This document shows positions 33,709-40,311 of a DNA stretch of 42,855 bases, piece after piece (position 1 is the stretch's first letter; each line of letters begins with the position of its first letter). The notes under the pieces are model-generated. The model had not been told where the DNA came from. It did no database searches and saw only the letters and a list, made by a program, of their open reading frames with translations. Source of the DNA: Hyphomicrobium sp. GTDB taxonomy: Bacteria > Pseudomonadota > Alphaproteobacteria > Rhizobiales > Hyphomicrobiaceae. The stretch covers positions 69,971 through 112,825 of the forward strand of contig NZ_RXIZ01000015.1 of assembly GCF_003987855.1 (NCBI RefSeq), written 5' to 3'. The position numbers and the translations under genes were made by a program.

Positions 33709-33927
33709 TTAGAGGGCGATGCCGCCGAAGGCCGCCCAGGGCGATCCGGCAAGCACAATGATATCGCGAGCTTTGAAGCTGCCGATCTCGAAATGGACCT
33801 CATGACCTTCGAGATCATCGCGGCGATTGCGGATCTCGCCGCCATCGAAACGGTAGCTGCGTCCGTCTTCTGCGCGAATAACGCCGATGCCGAGATCGGC
33901 GCGGAATTTCTTGATTTCTCCGTACAT
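33709..33927 (-). CDS. Small cold-shock-domain-like (OB-fold) protein
   Basis: A 72-residue protein. The opening MYGEIKKFRADLGIGVIRAE followed by DGRSYRFDGGEI resembles the first strands of a cold-shock domain, and VHFEIGSFKARDIIVL the later ones. The aromatic RNP motifs of true Csp proteins are weak, so nucleic-acid binding is only a suggestion. The ATG at 33927 follows GGGAGACAAAG; a start five codons earlier lacks this. It is the first gene of a two-gene operon behind site B. Confidence 0.72.
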   Translation of the reverse strand: MYGEIKKFRADLGIGVIRAEDGRSYRFDGGEIRNRRDDLEGHEVHFEIGSFKARDIIVLAGSPWAAFGGIAL

Positions 33928-33991
33928 CTTTGTCTCCCGCATAAGCCTTGGTTTCTGATGATTGCAGGATGACGGTGGCTTCGGACTTTCG

Positions 33992-34009
33992 CTGTTCCGG
34001 CCGAAACAG
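33992..34009. promoter_or_regulatory. Site B of the local TGTTYC-N4-GRAACA palindrome
   Basis: Forward strand CTGTTCCGG-CCGAAACAG, 18 bases with one mismatched pair. It lies 64 bases upstream of the cold-shock-like gene and just downstream of the devB terminator, so it marks a separate promoter. On the reverse strand it reads TGTTTC-GGCC-GGAACAGC. Confidence 0.68.
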
Positions 34010-34035
34010 GATGCGTACGGAGCGTTTTCAGCATG

Positions 34036-34100
34036 AAAAAAAATTGGCGGGAGAGGCGTGCCGATCGGGCCGCATGCCCCGATTGCACATCTCTCCCGCC
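34036..34100 (-). terminator. Strong intrinsic terminator after devB
   Basis: A 10-base perfect outer stem, GGCGGGAGAG / CTCTCCCGCC, with an inner ATCGGG/CCCGAT stem, is followed on the reverse strand by AATTTTTTTT. It lies about 125 bases after the devB stop and ends the devB transcript, so devB is transcribed apart from the genes downstream. Confidence 0.88.
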
Positions 34101-34163
34101 TTCAGGCCGGCAGCGGCTTCACTAAGGAGGAAGCGAGCCGCCGCTGGCTTTCACTAATCCTCC

Positions 34164-34200
34164 AAGCTCCGCGCCGCGATACGAGTGAGGCGCGGAGCTT
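34164..34200 (-). repeat. Long stem in the devB 3' untranslated region
   Basis: AAGCTCCGCGCC and GGCGCGGAGCTT are perfect 12-base arms with a 13-base loop, starting 25 bases after the devB stop. No T run follows on either strand. It may stabilise the 3' end or be an RNase target, and together with the terminator gives a structured 3' UTR. Confidence 0.6.
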
Positions 34201-34224
34201 CGGGAGGAGCGGCGCGTCGCGCCG

Positions 34225-35304
34225 TTACTTGAAAAAAGCGTCTGCTCGCATGCCGGGAAGCAGCGGAGGATTACCCTCCAGATCGACGGTCACTTCGAGC
34301 ACTTCGACATCGGTCGGCCGGCGTGCGCCACGTAGCGCGAACTGCGGTGAAGTGAGTGTCGGAGCGAGATCAGCAACCGTGCCGTCGAACTCCTTGCCGG
34401 GATAAGCATTGCTCTTCACTTTGACCCTGCCGCCGACCTTGATCTTCGAGACGTCGATCTCGTCGACTTCAGCCTTCAGGCGCACGACCGACATGTCACC
34501 AAGAACCACGAGCGACTGCTCAGGAGAGGGCGAAACCATTTCGCCTGCCTTTGCGGGGAGCTGCAGAACAGTGCCGGCAACCGGGGCGCGGACACGGGTT
34601 TTCTCGAGCAAAGCCTCAGCGACGGCCACATCGGAACGCGCCGCCTGAAGTGCCGATTCCAGCCGGTTTGGCGCAGGAACATCGGGTTTGGCTTGCGCGG
34701 TGGCGTAGGTTGCGCGGGCCTTCTGCAGCTTCGTCTTCGCTTTGGCGAGATCGTCACGAGCATCTGCAACGCGAGCCGCGCTGCCGGTTCCTTGCCGTTC
34801 TGCCTGAAGCTCGTACTCGAGTCCGAACCGAGCATTGGTCAAAGCGCGCTCAGCGGAGAAGACGTTGTCTTCGGCGGTACGAAGTTCATCGCGCGCCTTA
34901 TCCAGCGGCTGAGCATCGCGCTCGCGTTTGCGTGAAGCAGCTTCCGTTTCCGCGGCCTGAAGGCGCGCGCGCGCTTCTTCATCGTCGAGACGGATCAGAA
35001 GCTCACCTTCTTCGACCTTGTCGTTGAGCTTGACGTTGACTTCGGCAATGCGGCCGAGCAACTGCGCGCCGACACGAACGAGGCCCGACTTCGGTTCGAT
35101 GCGGCCAGGCGCTGCGGCAGCCCAGTCGATCTTCGACTCGTAAACCTCGTTTTTGATGACGTCGTCGCTGCCCTTTGCGACGAGCAAGTCGCTGTGGGTC
35201 AGCGCGATCGCGCCAAAAGCGCCCGCGCCTACGGCCAAAAGCAGGAAAAATGTTTTGGCTATGATGCCGCCGCGTCGCGGACGGTCGTTCTCATCGATGC
35301 TCAT
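34225..35304 (-). CDS. devB: DevB-type membrane fusion protein (HlyD family)
   Basis: A 359-residue periplasmic adaptor of an ABC exporter. A cytoplasmic start (MSIDENDRPRRGG) leads to a signal-anchor helix (AKTFFLLLAVGAGAFGAIAL, about 16-36). The first half of the lipoyl domain is APGRIEPKSGLVRVGAQLLG. A long coiled-coil hairpin follows (about residues 105-235), then the second lipoyl half (RVRAPVAGTVLQLPAKAGEM) and a beta-barrel domain (EVDEIDVSKIKVGGRVKVKS). Strong AAGGAGGATAGCAAC precedes the ATG at 35304. It is expected to work with DevC-DevA downstream. Site A lies 90 bases upstream. Confidence 0.9.
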   Translation of the reverse strand: MSIDENDRPRRGGIIAKTFFLLLAVGAGAFGAIALTHSDLLVAKGSDDVIKNEVYESKIDWAAAAPGRIEPKSGLVRVGAQLLGRIAEVNVKLNDKVEEGELLIRLDDEEARARLQAAETEAASRKRERDAQPLDKARDELRTAEDNVFSAERALTNARFGLEYELQAERQGTGSAARVADARDDLAKAKTKLQKARATYATAQAKPDVPAPNRLESALQAARSDVAVAEALLEKTRVRAPVAGTVLQLPAKAGEMVSPSPEQSLVVLGDMSVVRLKAEVDEIDVSKIKVGGRVKVKSNAYPGKEFDGTVADLAPTLTSPQFALRGARRPTDVEVLEVTVDLEGNPPLLPGMRADAFFK

Positions 35305-35394
35305 GTTGCTATCCTCCTTAAAGATGCAGTTGCTGGCCAAGCGAAATCTCGAACCAACTTCACGAGCGAAATTAGAGACTTTAACCCGCCTTTG

Positions 35395-35412
35395 CTGTTT
35401 CGGCCGGAACAG
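35395..35412. promoter_or_regulatory. Site A of the local TGTTYC-N4-GRAACA palindrome
   Basis: Forward strand CTGTTTCGG-CCGGAACAG, 18 bases with one mismatched pair, 90 bases upstream of the devB start. It is the mirror image of site B apart from the position of the mismatch. Reverse strand reads TGTTCC-GGCC-GAAACAGC. Confidence 0.68.
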
Positions 35413-35486
35413 GTGAAAAACGTGATGAAAAATGCTCGCAAAGGCGATGGCGGCAAGATCTTACAGCGAATGATCCGCATAAATAC

Positions 35487-35516
35487 AAAAAAGCTCCGGG
35501 GGCCCGGAGCTTTTGA
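35487..35516 (-). terminator. Intrinsic terminator after the four-cysteine protein gene
   Basis: AAAAGCTCCGG and CCGGAGCTTTT form a long stem with a short GGGC-type loop, followed on the reverse strand by TTTTTTG. It lies about 35 bases after the stop at 35549. The forward side has TTTTG, so it is partly bidirectional. Confidence 0.85.
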
Positions 35517-35548
35517 AATCGCCTCTTCGAACGGTGTTTCCTAATTCT

Positions 35549-35815
35549 CTACTGGCACATCTCGCGAAGGGTCCAGCCCACGATCTTGCAGCTTTCCGCG
35601 CCGCTCGCCGTGATGATGCATTTGCGGTTCGGCAGACGCTGATAATCGCAATAGTAGTTGCCCGAGTGGCCGGAATAGCCATGCATCGGCTTTGCAAACT
35701 GGTAGTCCTGGATGAACACTTCCTTCGCGCCGCCACCTGCGTTGGCAGCGGAAGTGCCGAAGGCGATTGCAGCGAAAGCAGCGGCGACTGTCAGGGCGTT
35801 GGCGAATTTCGTCAT
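35549..35815 (-). CDS. Small secreted four-cysteine protein, unknown function
   Basis: An 88-residue exported protein. The signal peptide is about 26 residues (ALTVAAAFAAIAFGTSAANA), leaving about 62 residues. The mature part has KEVFIQDYQFAKPMHGYSG and then four cysteines at 56, 66, 76 and 87 with near-regular spacing (C-x9-C-x9-C-x10-C), which could form two disulfides. I do not recognise a family. Strong AAGGAGGAACTAGAA supports the ATG at 35815; the frame's upstream extension is not protein-like. Site D lies 75 bases upstream and a good terminator follows, so it is a one-gene unit. Confidence 0.82.
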   Translation of the reverse strand: MTKFANALTVAAAFAAIAFGTSAANAGGGAKEVFIQDYQFAKPMHGYSGHSGNYYCDYQRLPNRKCIITASGAESCKIVGWTLREMCQ

Positions 35816-35890
35816 TTCTAGTTCCTCCTTGAGATGAGCATCGCGCTCTGTGTTTGATGGAGGCACTGTAGATGTGGAGCCGGGTACCGG

Positions 35891-35908
35891 CTGTTCCGGG
35901 TGGAACAA
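35891..35908. promoter_or_regulatory. Site D of the local TGTTYC-N4-GRAACA palindrome
   Basis: Forward strand TGTTCC-GGGT-GGAACA with perfect hexamers. It lies 75 bases upstream of the four-cysteine protein and 82 bases upstream of the divergent glutathione peroxidase, so it could control both. The reverse strand reads TGTTCC-ACCC-GGAACAGC. Confidence 0.68.
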
Positions 35909-35990
35909 GCTTAATTGGCGTGCTCGACCACGAAGTTGCCCGAGTAGTATAGTTCTCCATGGCAACGTAGCAAAACATCGAAGGAGCGAG

Positions 35991-36578
35991 GTGAAAGTGC
36001 GTAAGCTATGGAATTCAGGCGTGAACCTCTTCTCGATGCTGACGGCACCTTCGAGCCGGGCGCCGAGCAATCCTCCCACGGGGAACGGACACGACTTCGA
36101 GTTCACCGGCATTGACGGCGCGCCGCTGAAACTTTCAGCGTGGCGCGGTCGTCCTCTTCTGATCGTCAACACCGCCTCGCTCTGCGGCTTCACCAAGCAG
36201 TACGGAGATTTGCAGGAGCTTTGGCGGCGTTACGAATCCGCGGGGCTCATCGTCATCGCCGTGCCGTCGAACGATTTTGGTGAGCAGGAGCCTGACGCTG
36301 ACGGCGAAATACGCGCGTTCTGCCAGGGCGTTTTCGGCGTCACATTCCCGATTGCTTCAAAGCAGCCAGTGATCGGGCCTGATGCGCACCCGTTCTACAA
36401 GTGGGCAGCTGATGCCGTGGGGCCGGGAGGAGCGCCGACGTGGAACTTCCACAAATACCTTGTTGGTCGTGACGGCCAGCTTCTGCGATCGTTCTCGACT
36501 AGGCTTTCGCCAACGTCGACAGAGATCATCTCGTGGATCGAAAAGGCGATCGAGCAACCCACGCCCGCTGCCGCATAG
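35991..36578 (+). CDS. Glutathione peroxidase-like thiol peroxidase
   Basis: A 195-residue peroxidase of the glutathione peroxidase family with a cysteine rather than selenocysteine at the active site. The catalytic tetrad is visible: Cys65 (TASLCGFTKQY), Gln99 (NDFGEQEP), and Trp151-Asn152 (PTWNFHKYLV). An N-terminal extension of about 30 residues precedes the fold and does not look like a classical signal peptide. I chose the GTG at 35991 after AAGGAG; a GTG two codons later is equally possible. The frame is open from 35850, but that region contains site D. It is divergent from the four-cysteine protein. Confidence 0.88.
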   Translation: MKVRKLWNSGVNLFSMLTAPSSRAPSNPPTGNGHDFEFTGIDGAPLKLSAWRGRPLLIVNTASLCGFTKQYGDLQELWRRYESAGLIVIAVPSNDFGEQEPDADGEIRAFCQGVFGVTFPIASKQPVIGPDAHPFYKWAADAVGPGGAPTWNFHKYLVGRDGQLLRSFSTRLSPTSTEIISWIEKAIEQPTPAAA

Positions 36579-36603
36579 AGAGGCACTTGGCCCGGCCAAA
36601 ATG

Positions 36604-36641
36604 AAAAAGGCGCGCCAATCGGTCGGCGCGCCCTTTCGTTT
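36604..36641. terminator. Bidirectional terminator between glutathione peroxidase and sseA
   Basis: GGCGCGCC-AATCGGTC-GGCGCGCC forms a perfect 8-base stem with AAAAA before and CTTTCGTTT after. It can end transcription from both convergent genes, with the better T run on the reverse strand. Confidence 0.85.
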
Positions 36642-36658
36642 GTCGGTGAGCGCCAAAA

Positions 36659-37522
36659 CTACTTCGCAGGACCGGTCTCGATAGGAAGCCCGTTCTCCTG
36701 ACCCCATTCGGCCCAGCTGCCATCATAGACGGCAGCATTCGTCTGTCCCACGACGGCAAGGGCGAGCGCCAGCATCGAAGCCGTTACGCCCGAGCCGCAG
36801 GTCGTCACCACCGGCTTCGATGGGTCTATGCCGATATCGGCGAACAGCTTTTTGAGTTCGTCGGCTGACTTATAGGTCCCGTCCGGGTTCAGAAGCTTCT
36901 GCGACGGCAGGTTCTTGGAACCTGGAATGTGACCTTGTCTCAGACCTGGGCGCGGCTCCGGAACTTTGCCCTCGAAACGGCCGGCGGGTCGAGCATCGAC
37001 AATCTGGACCCCGTTCTTTTTGAGCAAGGCCTTCATGTCTTCCAGATCGCGGAGGATCTCGGTGTTCTGTAGCGGCGTATAGTGCCGCTCAGAGCGCTTC
37101 GGCGGCGGACCGTCTTCCGTTGGCCGCCCTTCGGCCTTCCATTTTTTGAGGCCGCCATTCAAGACGGCGACGTCCCGGTGGCCCATCGCACGGAATGTCC
37201 ACCAAACGCGCGCTGCCGAGAAGATTCCGGTGGTGTCGTAAACGACGATTCGCGCGCCGTCGCCGATGCCCATTTTCTTCATGCGGGACGCAAATTTCAC
37301 GGTCGAGGGCAGCATGTGGGGAAGGGACGATTTCTCGTCTGACAGGTCGTCGATATCGAAGAACAGCGCGCCGGGGATATGCTCGGCGAGATACTCCTTC
37401 TTGGCGTCGCGGTTTTCGGTCGGAAGATGCCAGCTGCCGTCTAGAATTATCAAATCGGGCGATGACAGGTGATCAGCGAGCCAATCTGTCTCGACGATCC
37501 AGTTTTTGGCGGTGTCAGGCAA
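36659..37522 (-). CDS. sseA: 3-mercaptopyruvate sulfurtransferase
   Basis: A 287-residue protein with two rhodanese domains that moves sulfur from 3-mercaptopyruvate to thiols or cyanide. The catalytic cysteine is Cys242 in TTCGSGVTASML, whose loop CGSGVT is the mercaptopyruvate type rather than the thiosulfate type. The first domain has LIILDGSWHLP and HIPGALFFDID, and the second has DARPAGRFEG and GHIPGSKNLP. The start is a TTG at 37522 with TAGGA nearby, giving MPDTAKNWIVETDWLADHL. It is convergent with the glutathione peroxidase gene. Confidence 0.94.
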   Translation of the reverse strand: MPDTAKNWIVETDWLADHLSSPDLIILDGSWHLPTENRDAKKEYLAEHIPGALFFDIDDLSDEKSSLPHMLPSTVKFASRMKKMGIGDGARIVVYDTTGIFSAARVWWTFRAMGHRDVAVLNGGLKKWKAEGRPTEDGPPPKRSERHYTPLQNTEILRDLEDMKALLKKNGVQIVDARPAGRFEGKVPEPRPGLRQGHIPGSKNLPSQKLLNPDGTYKSADELKKLFADIGIDPSKPVVTTCGSGVTASMLALALAVVGQTNAAVYDGSWAEWGQENGLPIETGPAK

Positions 37523-37775
37523 GGACGGTCCTACAGGTTATCGAAAATGACATTCGTGGAGGTGGGTGTGGACATAGGCAAATCTACTCGGCCCCGCAAG
37601 CTGAAGTAGGGTTTTTGCGGCTCTAGGGCAATGCACGGCCGATCCAAGATTGGAGGCTCCGGCGACATCGTTTCCGCGTTGTTTTCGGTTTCGCTTTTCA
37701 GTATGACACGCCCTCCCGGCGGCGCATGCGCATCCGGTTCGAAGCCAAGGCGATGAGCCGGGCTCATGTATGGCT

Positions 37776-37860
37776 GCGGGCGTGGCGGAACTGGTAGACG
37801 CACTGGATTTAGGTTCCAGCGGCGCAAGTCGTGGGGGTTCAAATCCCTCCGCCCGCACCA
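37776..37860 (+). tRNA. tRNA-Leu (anticodon UAG)
   Basis: An 85-base tRNA including an encoded CCA end. The acceptor stem pairs GCGGGCG (37776-37782) with CGCCCGC (37850-37856). The anticodon stem pairs CTGGA with TCCAG around the loop TTTAGGT, giving anticodon TAG at 37810-37812, which reads CUA and other CUN leucine codons. The D-loop region has TGGTAGA, the T arm GGGGGTTCAAATCCCTC, and there is a long variable arm as expected for leucine. Confidence 0.97.
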
Positions 37861-38056
37861 ACATCGACATAACGTTCTGAAAAATCGCGCGTTCTCGCAT
37901 CCCCTACGCCGCATGCGCCCGTGCTTGCGGATTCGTTAATGCATGTCTAAAGCATCGCTCCACTGGGCGGTCTTTCCGGGCCAGTTGAAGGTTCTTTTGG
38001 CGTGGTTTTGGCCGTCGTGACGCGAACGGGTCGCGGCAATTCCGGATTGAGCAGTA

Positions 38057-39358
38057 ATGTCACGAAAATGGCTGGTCGCCGGCGGGGGAATATCTGGACT
38101 GGCCGCCGCCCAGTGTTTGCAAGCCAGCGGCCGCGACTATGTTCTGCTCGAGCGTTGCCCCGCCGTTGGCGGCCTAACTCGGACGACCCAAGTCGAAGAT
38201 TTCTGCTTCGACTACACCGGCCACTTTCTCCATCTCCGTCGCTATCCCTCGCCGGGGCAAGTGCCGTATGCGCATCTGAACGACGACGATTGGGAAACCG
38301 TCGAACGCAAGTCCTACTTCTACGCCGGCGGCCGTTTGATTACGGCGCCGATCCAATACCACCTCGGTGAGTTGCCGCATGACCTCCGCAACGCCTGCGA
38401 AGCGTCTTACGACCAACGGCCGGCGCCGAATGGGGATGTCACCGGCTTTCGTGATTTCATCGTTTCAGGTTTCGGCCAGGTCGTAGCCGACAATTTTCTC
38501 ATTCCGCAAAACGAAAAGACGATGGCGACGCCGCTTGGGCGCTTGTCGATCGGCGCGGTCAAGCGCTTCTTCCCATTGCCGGACGAGAAGCGCATTCGTG
38601 CCGGTTTCGCCAACACGGGCGAGCAGTTTGCGGAGTACAACTCGACCTTTTGGTATCCTAAGCGCGGCGGGATAGACGTTCTGACGCGCGGTCTGGCGCA
38701 AGGTTTGACAAACGTCGCAACAACCGAGGAGATCGTTCGGCTCGATCTTCATAACCGGGTCGCGACCACCAGCTCGGGACTGAGCGTCGCCTGGGAGAAA
38801 ATGTTTCCCAGCATTCCGTTGAAAGCGCTCTGCGGTTTGTCCGGCGATCCGGAGCTTTTGGATGCAGCATCTAAGCTGAGCCACAGTTCCACGATCAGCT
38901 TCAACTTCGGCGTTCGCGGCAGGCTGCCTGAGTCACTGAAGGACGCCCACTGGGTTTACGTCCCTGATCGCGACATTCCTTTCTACCGCTTCGGCTGCTA
39001 CTCGAACATCAGCTCCGCAATGGCGTCGCACGGATTGAACGCGGTCTATGTCGAGGTCGGCGTACCGGGCGAGCAGATCGACAGTGTCGACATCGTCTCT
39101 AAGACACAAGCCGCTGTAATCCGATCCCTGGAATCGCTCGGATGGGTGAAGAGCCAGGACATCATTTGCTCCGTGACGCACGTGATACGCTGCGCCTACG
39201 TTCACCACACGCCCGAGCGTGACCGGCTTGTGGAAGACATTCTTTCCCGGCTCAATGAGGTCGGCATACATCCCATCGGCCGCTATGGGCTATGGGATTA
39301 TGTGGGCATGGAGGATTCCATAAACTCCGCCCTGTCGACCGTCGAGGCGCAGCTCTGA
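38057..39358 (+). CDS. FAD-dependent oxidoreductase, protoporphyrinogen-oxidase/UGM-like
   Basis: A 433-residue flavoprotein of the amine oxidase/protoporphyrinogen oxidase/UDP-galactopyranose mutase superfamily. The dinucleotide motif is VAGGGISGLAAAQCL (GGGISG at 9-14) with Glu32 (LLERC) and the following GGLTRT. The C-terminal FAD contact region is GRYGLWDYVGMEDSINSAL, a form often seen in members beside glycosyltransferase genes. I cannot name the reaction. It starts an operon with hpnK (13 bases later), hpnI and hpnL, so a role in hopanoid side-chain or sugar chemistry is possible. Confidence 0.82.
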   Translation: MSRKWLVAGGGISGLAAAQCLQASGRDYVLLERCPAVGGLTRTTQVEDFCFDYTGHFLHLRRYPSPGQVPYAHLNDDDWETVERKSYFYAGGRLITAPIQYHLGELPHDLRNACEASYDQRPAPNGDVTGFRDFIVSGFGQVVADNFLIPQNEKTMATPLGRLSIGAVKRFFPLPDEKRIRAGFANTGEQFAEYNSTFWYPKRGGIDVLTRGLAQGLTNVATTEEIVRLDLHNRVATTSSGLSVAWEKMFPSIPLKALCGLSGDPELLDAASKLSHSSTISFNFGVRGRLPESLKDAHWVYVPDRDIPFYRFGCYSNISSAMASHGLNAVYVEVGVPGEQIDSVDIVSKTQAAVIRSLESLGWVKSQDIICSVTHVIRCAYVHHTPERDRLVEDILSRLNEVGIHPIGRYGLWDYVGMEDSINSALSTVEAQL

Positions 39359-39371
39359 GGGAGATCGGCGC

Positions 39372-40217
39372 GTGAAATCTCTGATCGTGACGGCTGATGA
39401 TTTCGGAATGTCGCTGCCTGTCAATGAGGGCATCGAGGCCTCTCATACGGAAGGCATTCTTTCGGCGACGAGCCTTATGACCGGCGGCGAAGCGTTCGAA
39501 GACGCTGTGGACCGGGCGCGGCGATTGCCCGATCTCGGCGTCGGCCTTCACATCCATTTGGTGGATAGCCGCCCTGTCCTGCCGCCGGAGCAGATACCGG
39601 ATCTCGTCGACCCGGAGGGCAACTTCTCCAACAATCCGGAAGCTTTCGGATTTAAGCTGTTCTTCTCTCCTGAAATGCGCCGCCAGGCCGAAGCCGAGAT
39701 CACGGCGCAGTTCGAGCGCTTCGCACGCACCGGGCTCGTGATGGACCATGTTAATGGCCATCACCATTTTCATATGCATCCCGTTGTCACCGACGCGATC
39801 GCCAAGCTGGCGCCGAGATTTGGTTCGCCGCCGGTGCGATTCCCCGTCGAACCCTTCGGTCCGTCATGGCGAGCAGGGGCCGACAAGCCGATCCGGCGCT
39901 TTTTCAACTGGGCGTTCTACGCGGGTCTGACGCAACGCATGCGCCGTAAACTCGAATCGGCGGGCCTCGCTCTCAACGATCAGGTTTTCGGCGTTACGGA
40001 TACGGGAGGCATGACCGAGGGGCGGCTGCTCGCCTATCTGGACCATCTTCCCGATGGAATCACCGAGGTTTACGCGCACCCGGCCATGGCGGCGAGCGAT
40101 CCCGCGGCTTATCCTTCCTTTGAGGAATACCGAGGTCTGATCAGCCCCGAAGTCCGGGCTAAAGTTGAGGCTCTCGGGCTGCACCCGCTGACATTCAAAG
40201 CCGCATTTGCAACGTAA
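39372..40217 (+). CDS. hpnK: Hopanoid biosynthesis deacetylase HpnK (YdjC family)
   Basis: HpnK removes the acetyl group from N-acetylglucosaminyl-bacteriohopanetetrol made by HpnI. The 281-residue product opens with KSLIVTADDFGMSLPVNEG (metal Asp9-Asp10). It has GLHIHLVDSRPVLP (His60, His62) and MDHVNGHHHFHMHPVV (His cluster 130-136), as in the YdjC carbohydrate deacetylases, and ends with a YAHPAMAAS motif. The start is a GTG at 39372, 13 bases after the oxidoreductase stop. Confidence 0.92.
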   Translation: MKSLIVTADDFGMSLPVNEGIEASHTEGILSATSLMTGGEAFEDAVDRARRLPDLGVGLHIHLVDSRPVLPPEQIPDLVDPEGNFSNNPEAFGFKLFFSPEMRRQAEAEITAQFERFARTGLVMDHVNGHHHFHMHPVVTDAIAKLAPRFGSPPVRFPVEPFGPSWRAGADKPIRRFFNWAFYAGLTQRMRRKLESAGLALNDQVFGVTDTGGMTEGRLLAYLDHLPDGITEVYAHPAMAASDPAAYPSFEEYRGLISPEVRAKVEALGLHPLTFKAAFAT

Positions 40218-40311
40218 ATCTAGAATGCCGCTACATTTGTGCTAGGCCGGTCACGCTGTGGCCCCACCTCCGCAGCACCCTTCGCGCACTTGCCTTGGAG
40301 ACACTTGACGA

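Noticed and set aside
33211-35908. GGAAC in the four palindromes as the -35 element of EcfG (general stress sigma factor) promoters
   Set aside because: No CGTT element is found 16-17 bases downstream of GGAAC at any of the four sites, and the sequences are symmetric, which fits an operator better.
37936-37950. Second CtrA box upstream of the FAD oxidoreductase
   Set aside because: TTAA-TGCATGT-CTAA has a mismatch in the second half and lies over 100 bases from the gene, so chance is likely.
37776-38056. tRNA-Leu as the attachment site of an integrated element carrying the hpn genes
   Set aside because: No integrase, no repeat of the tRNA 3' end further along in the window, and no visible change in base composition.
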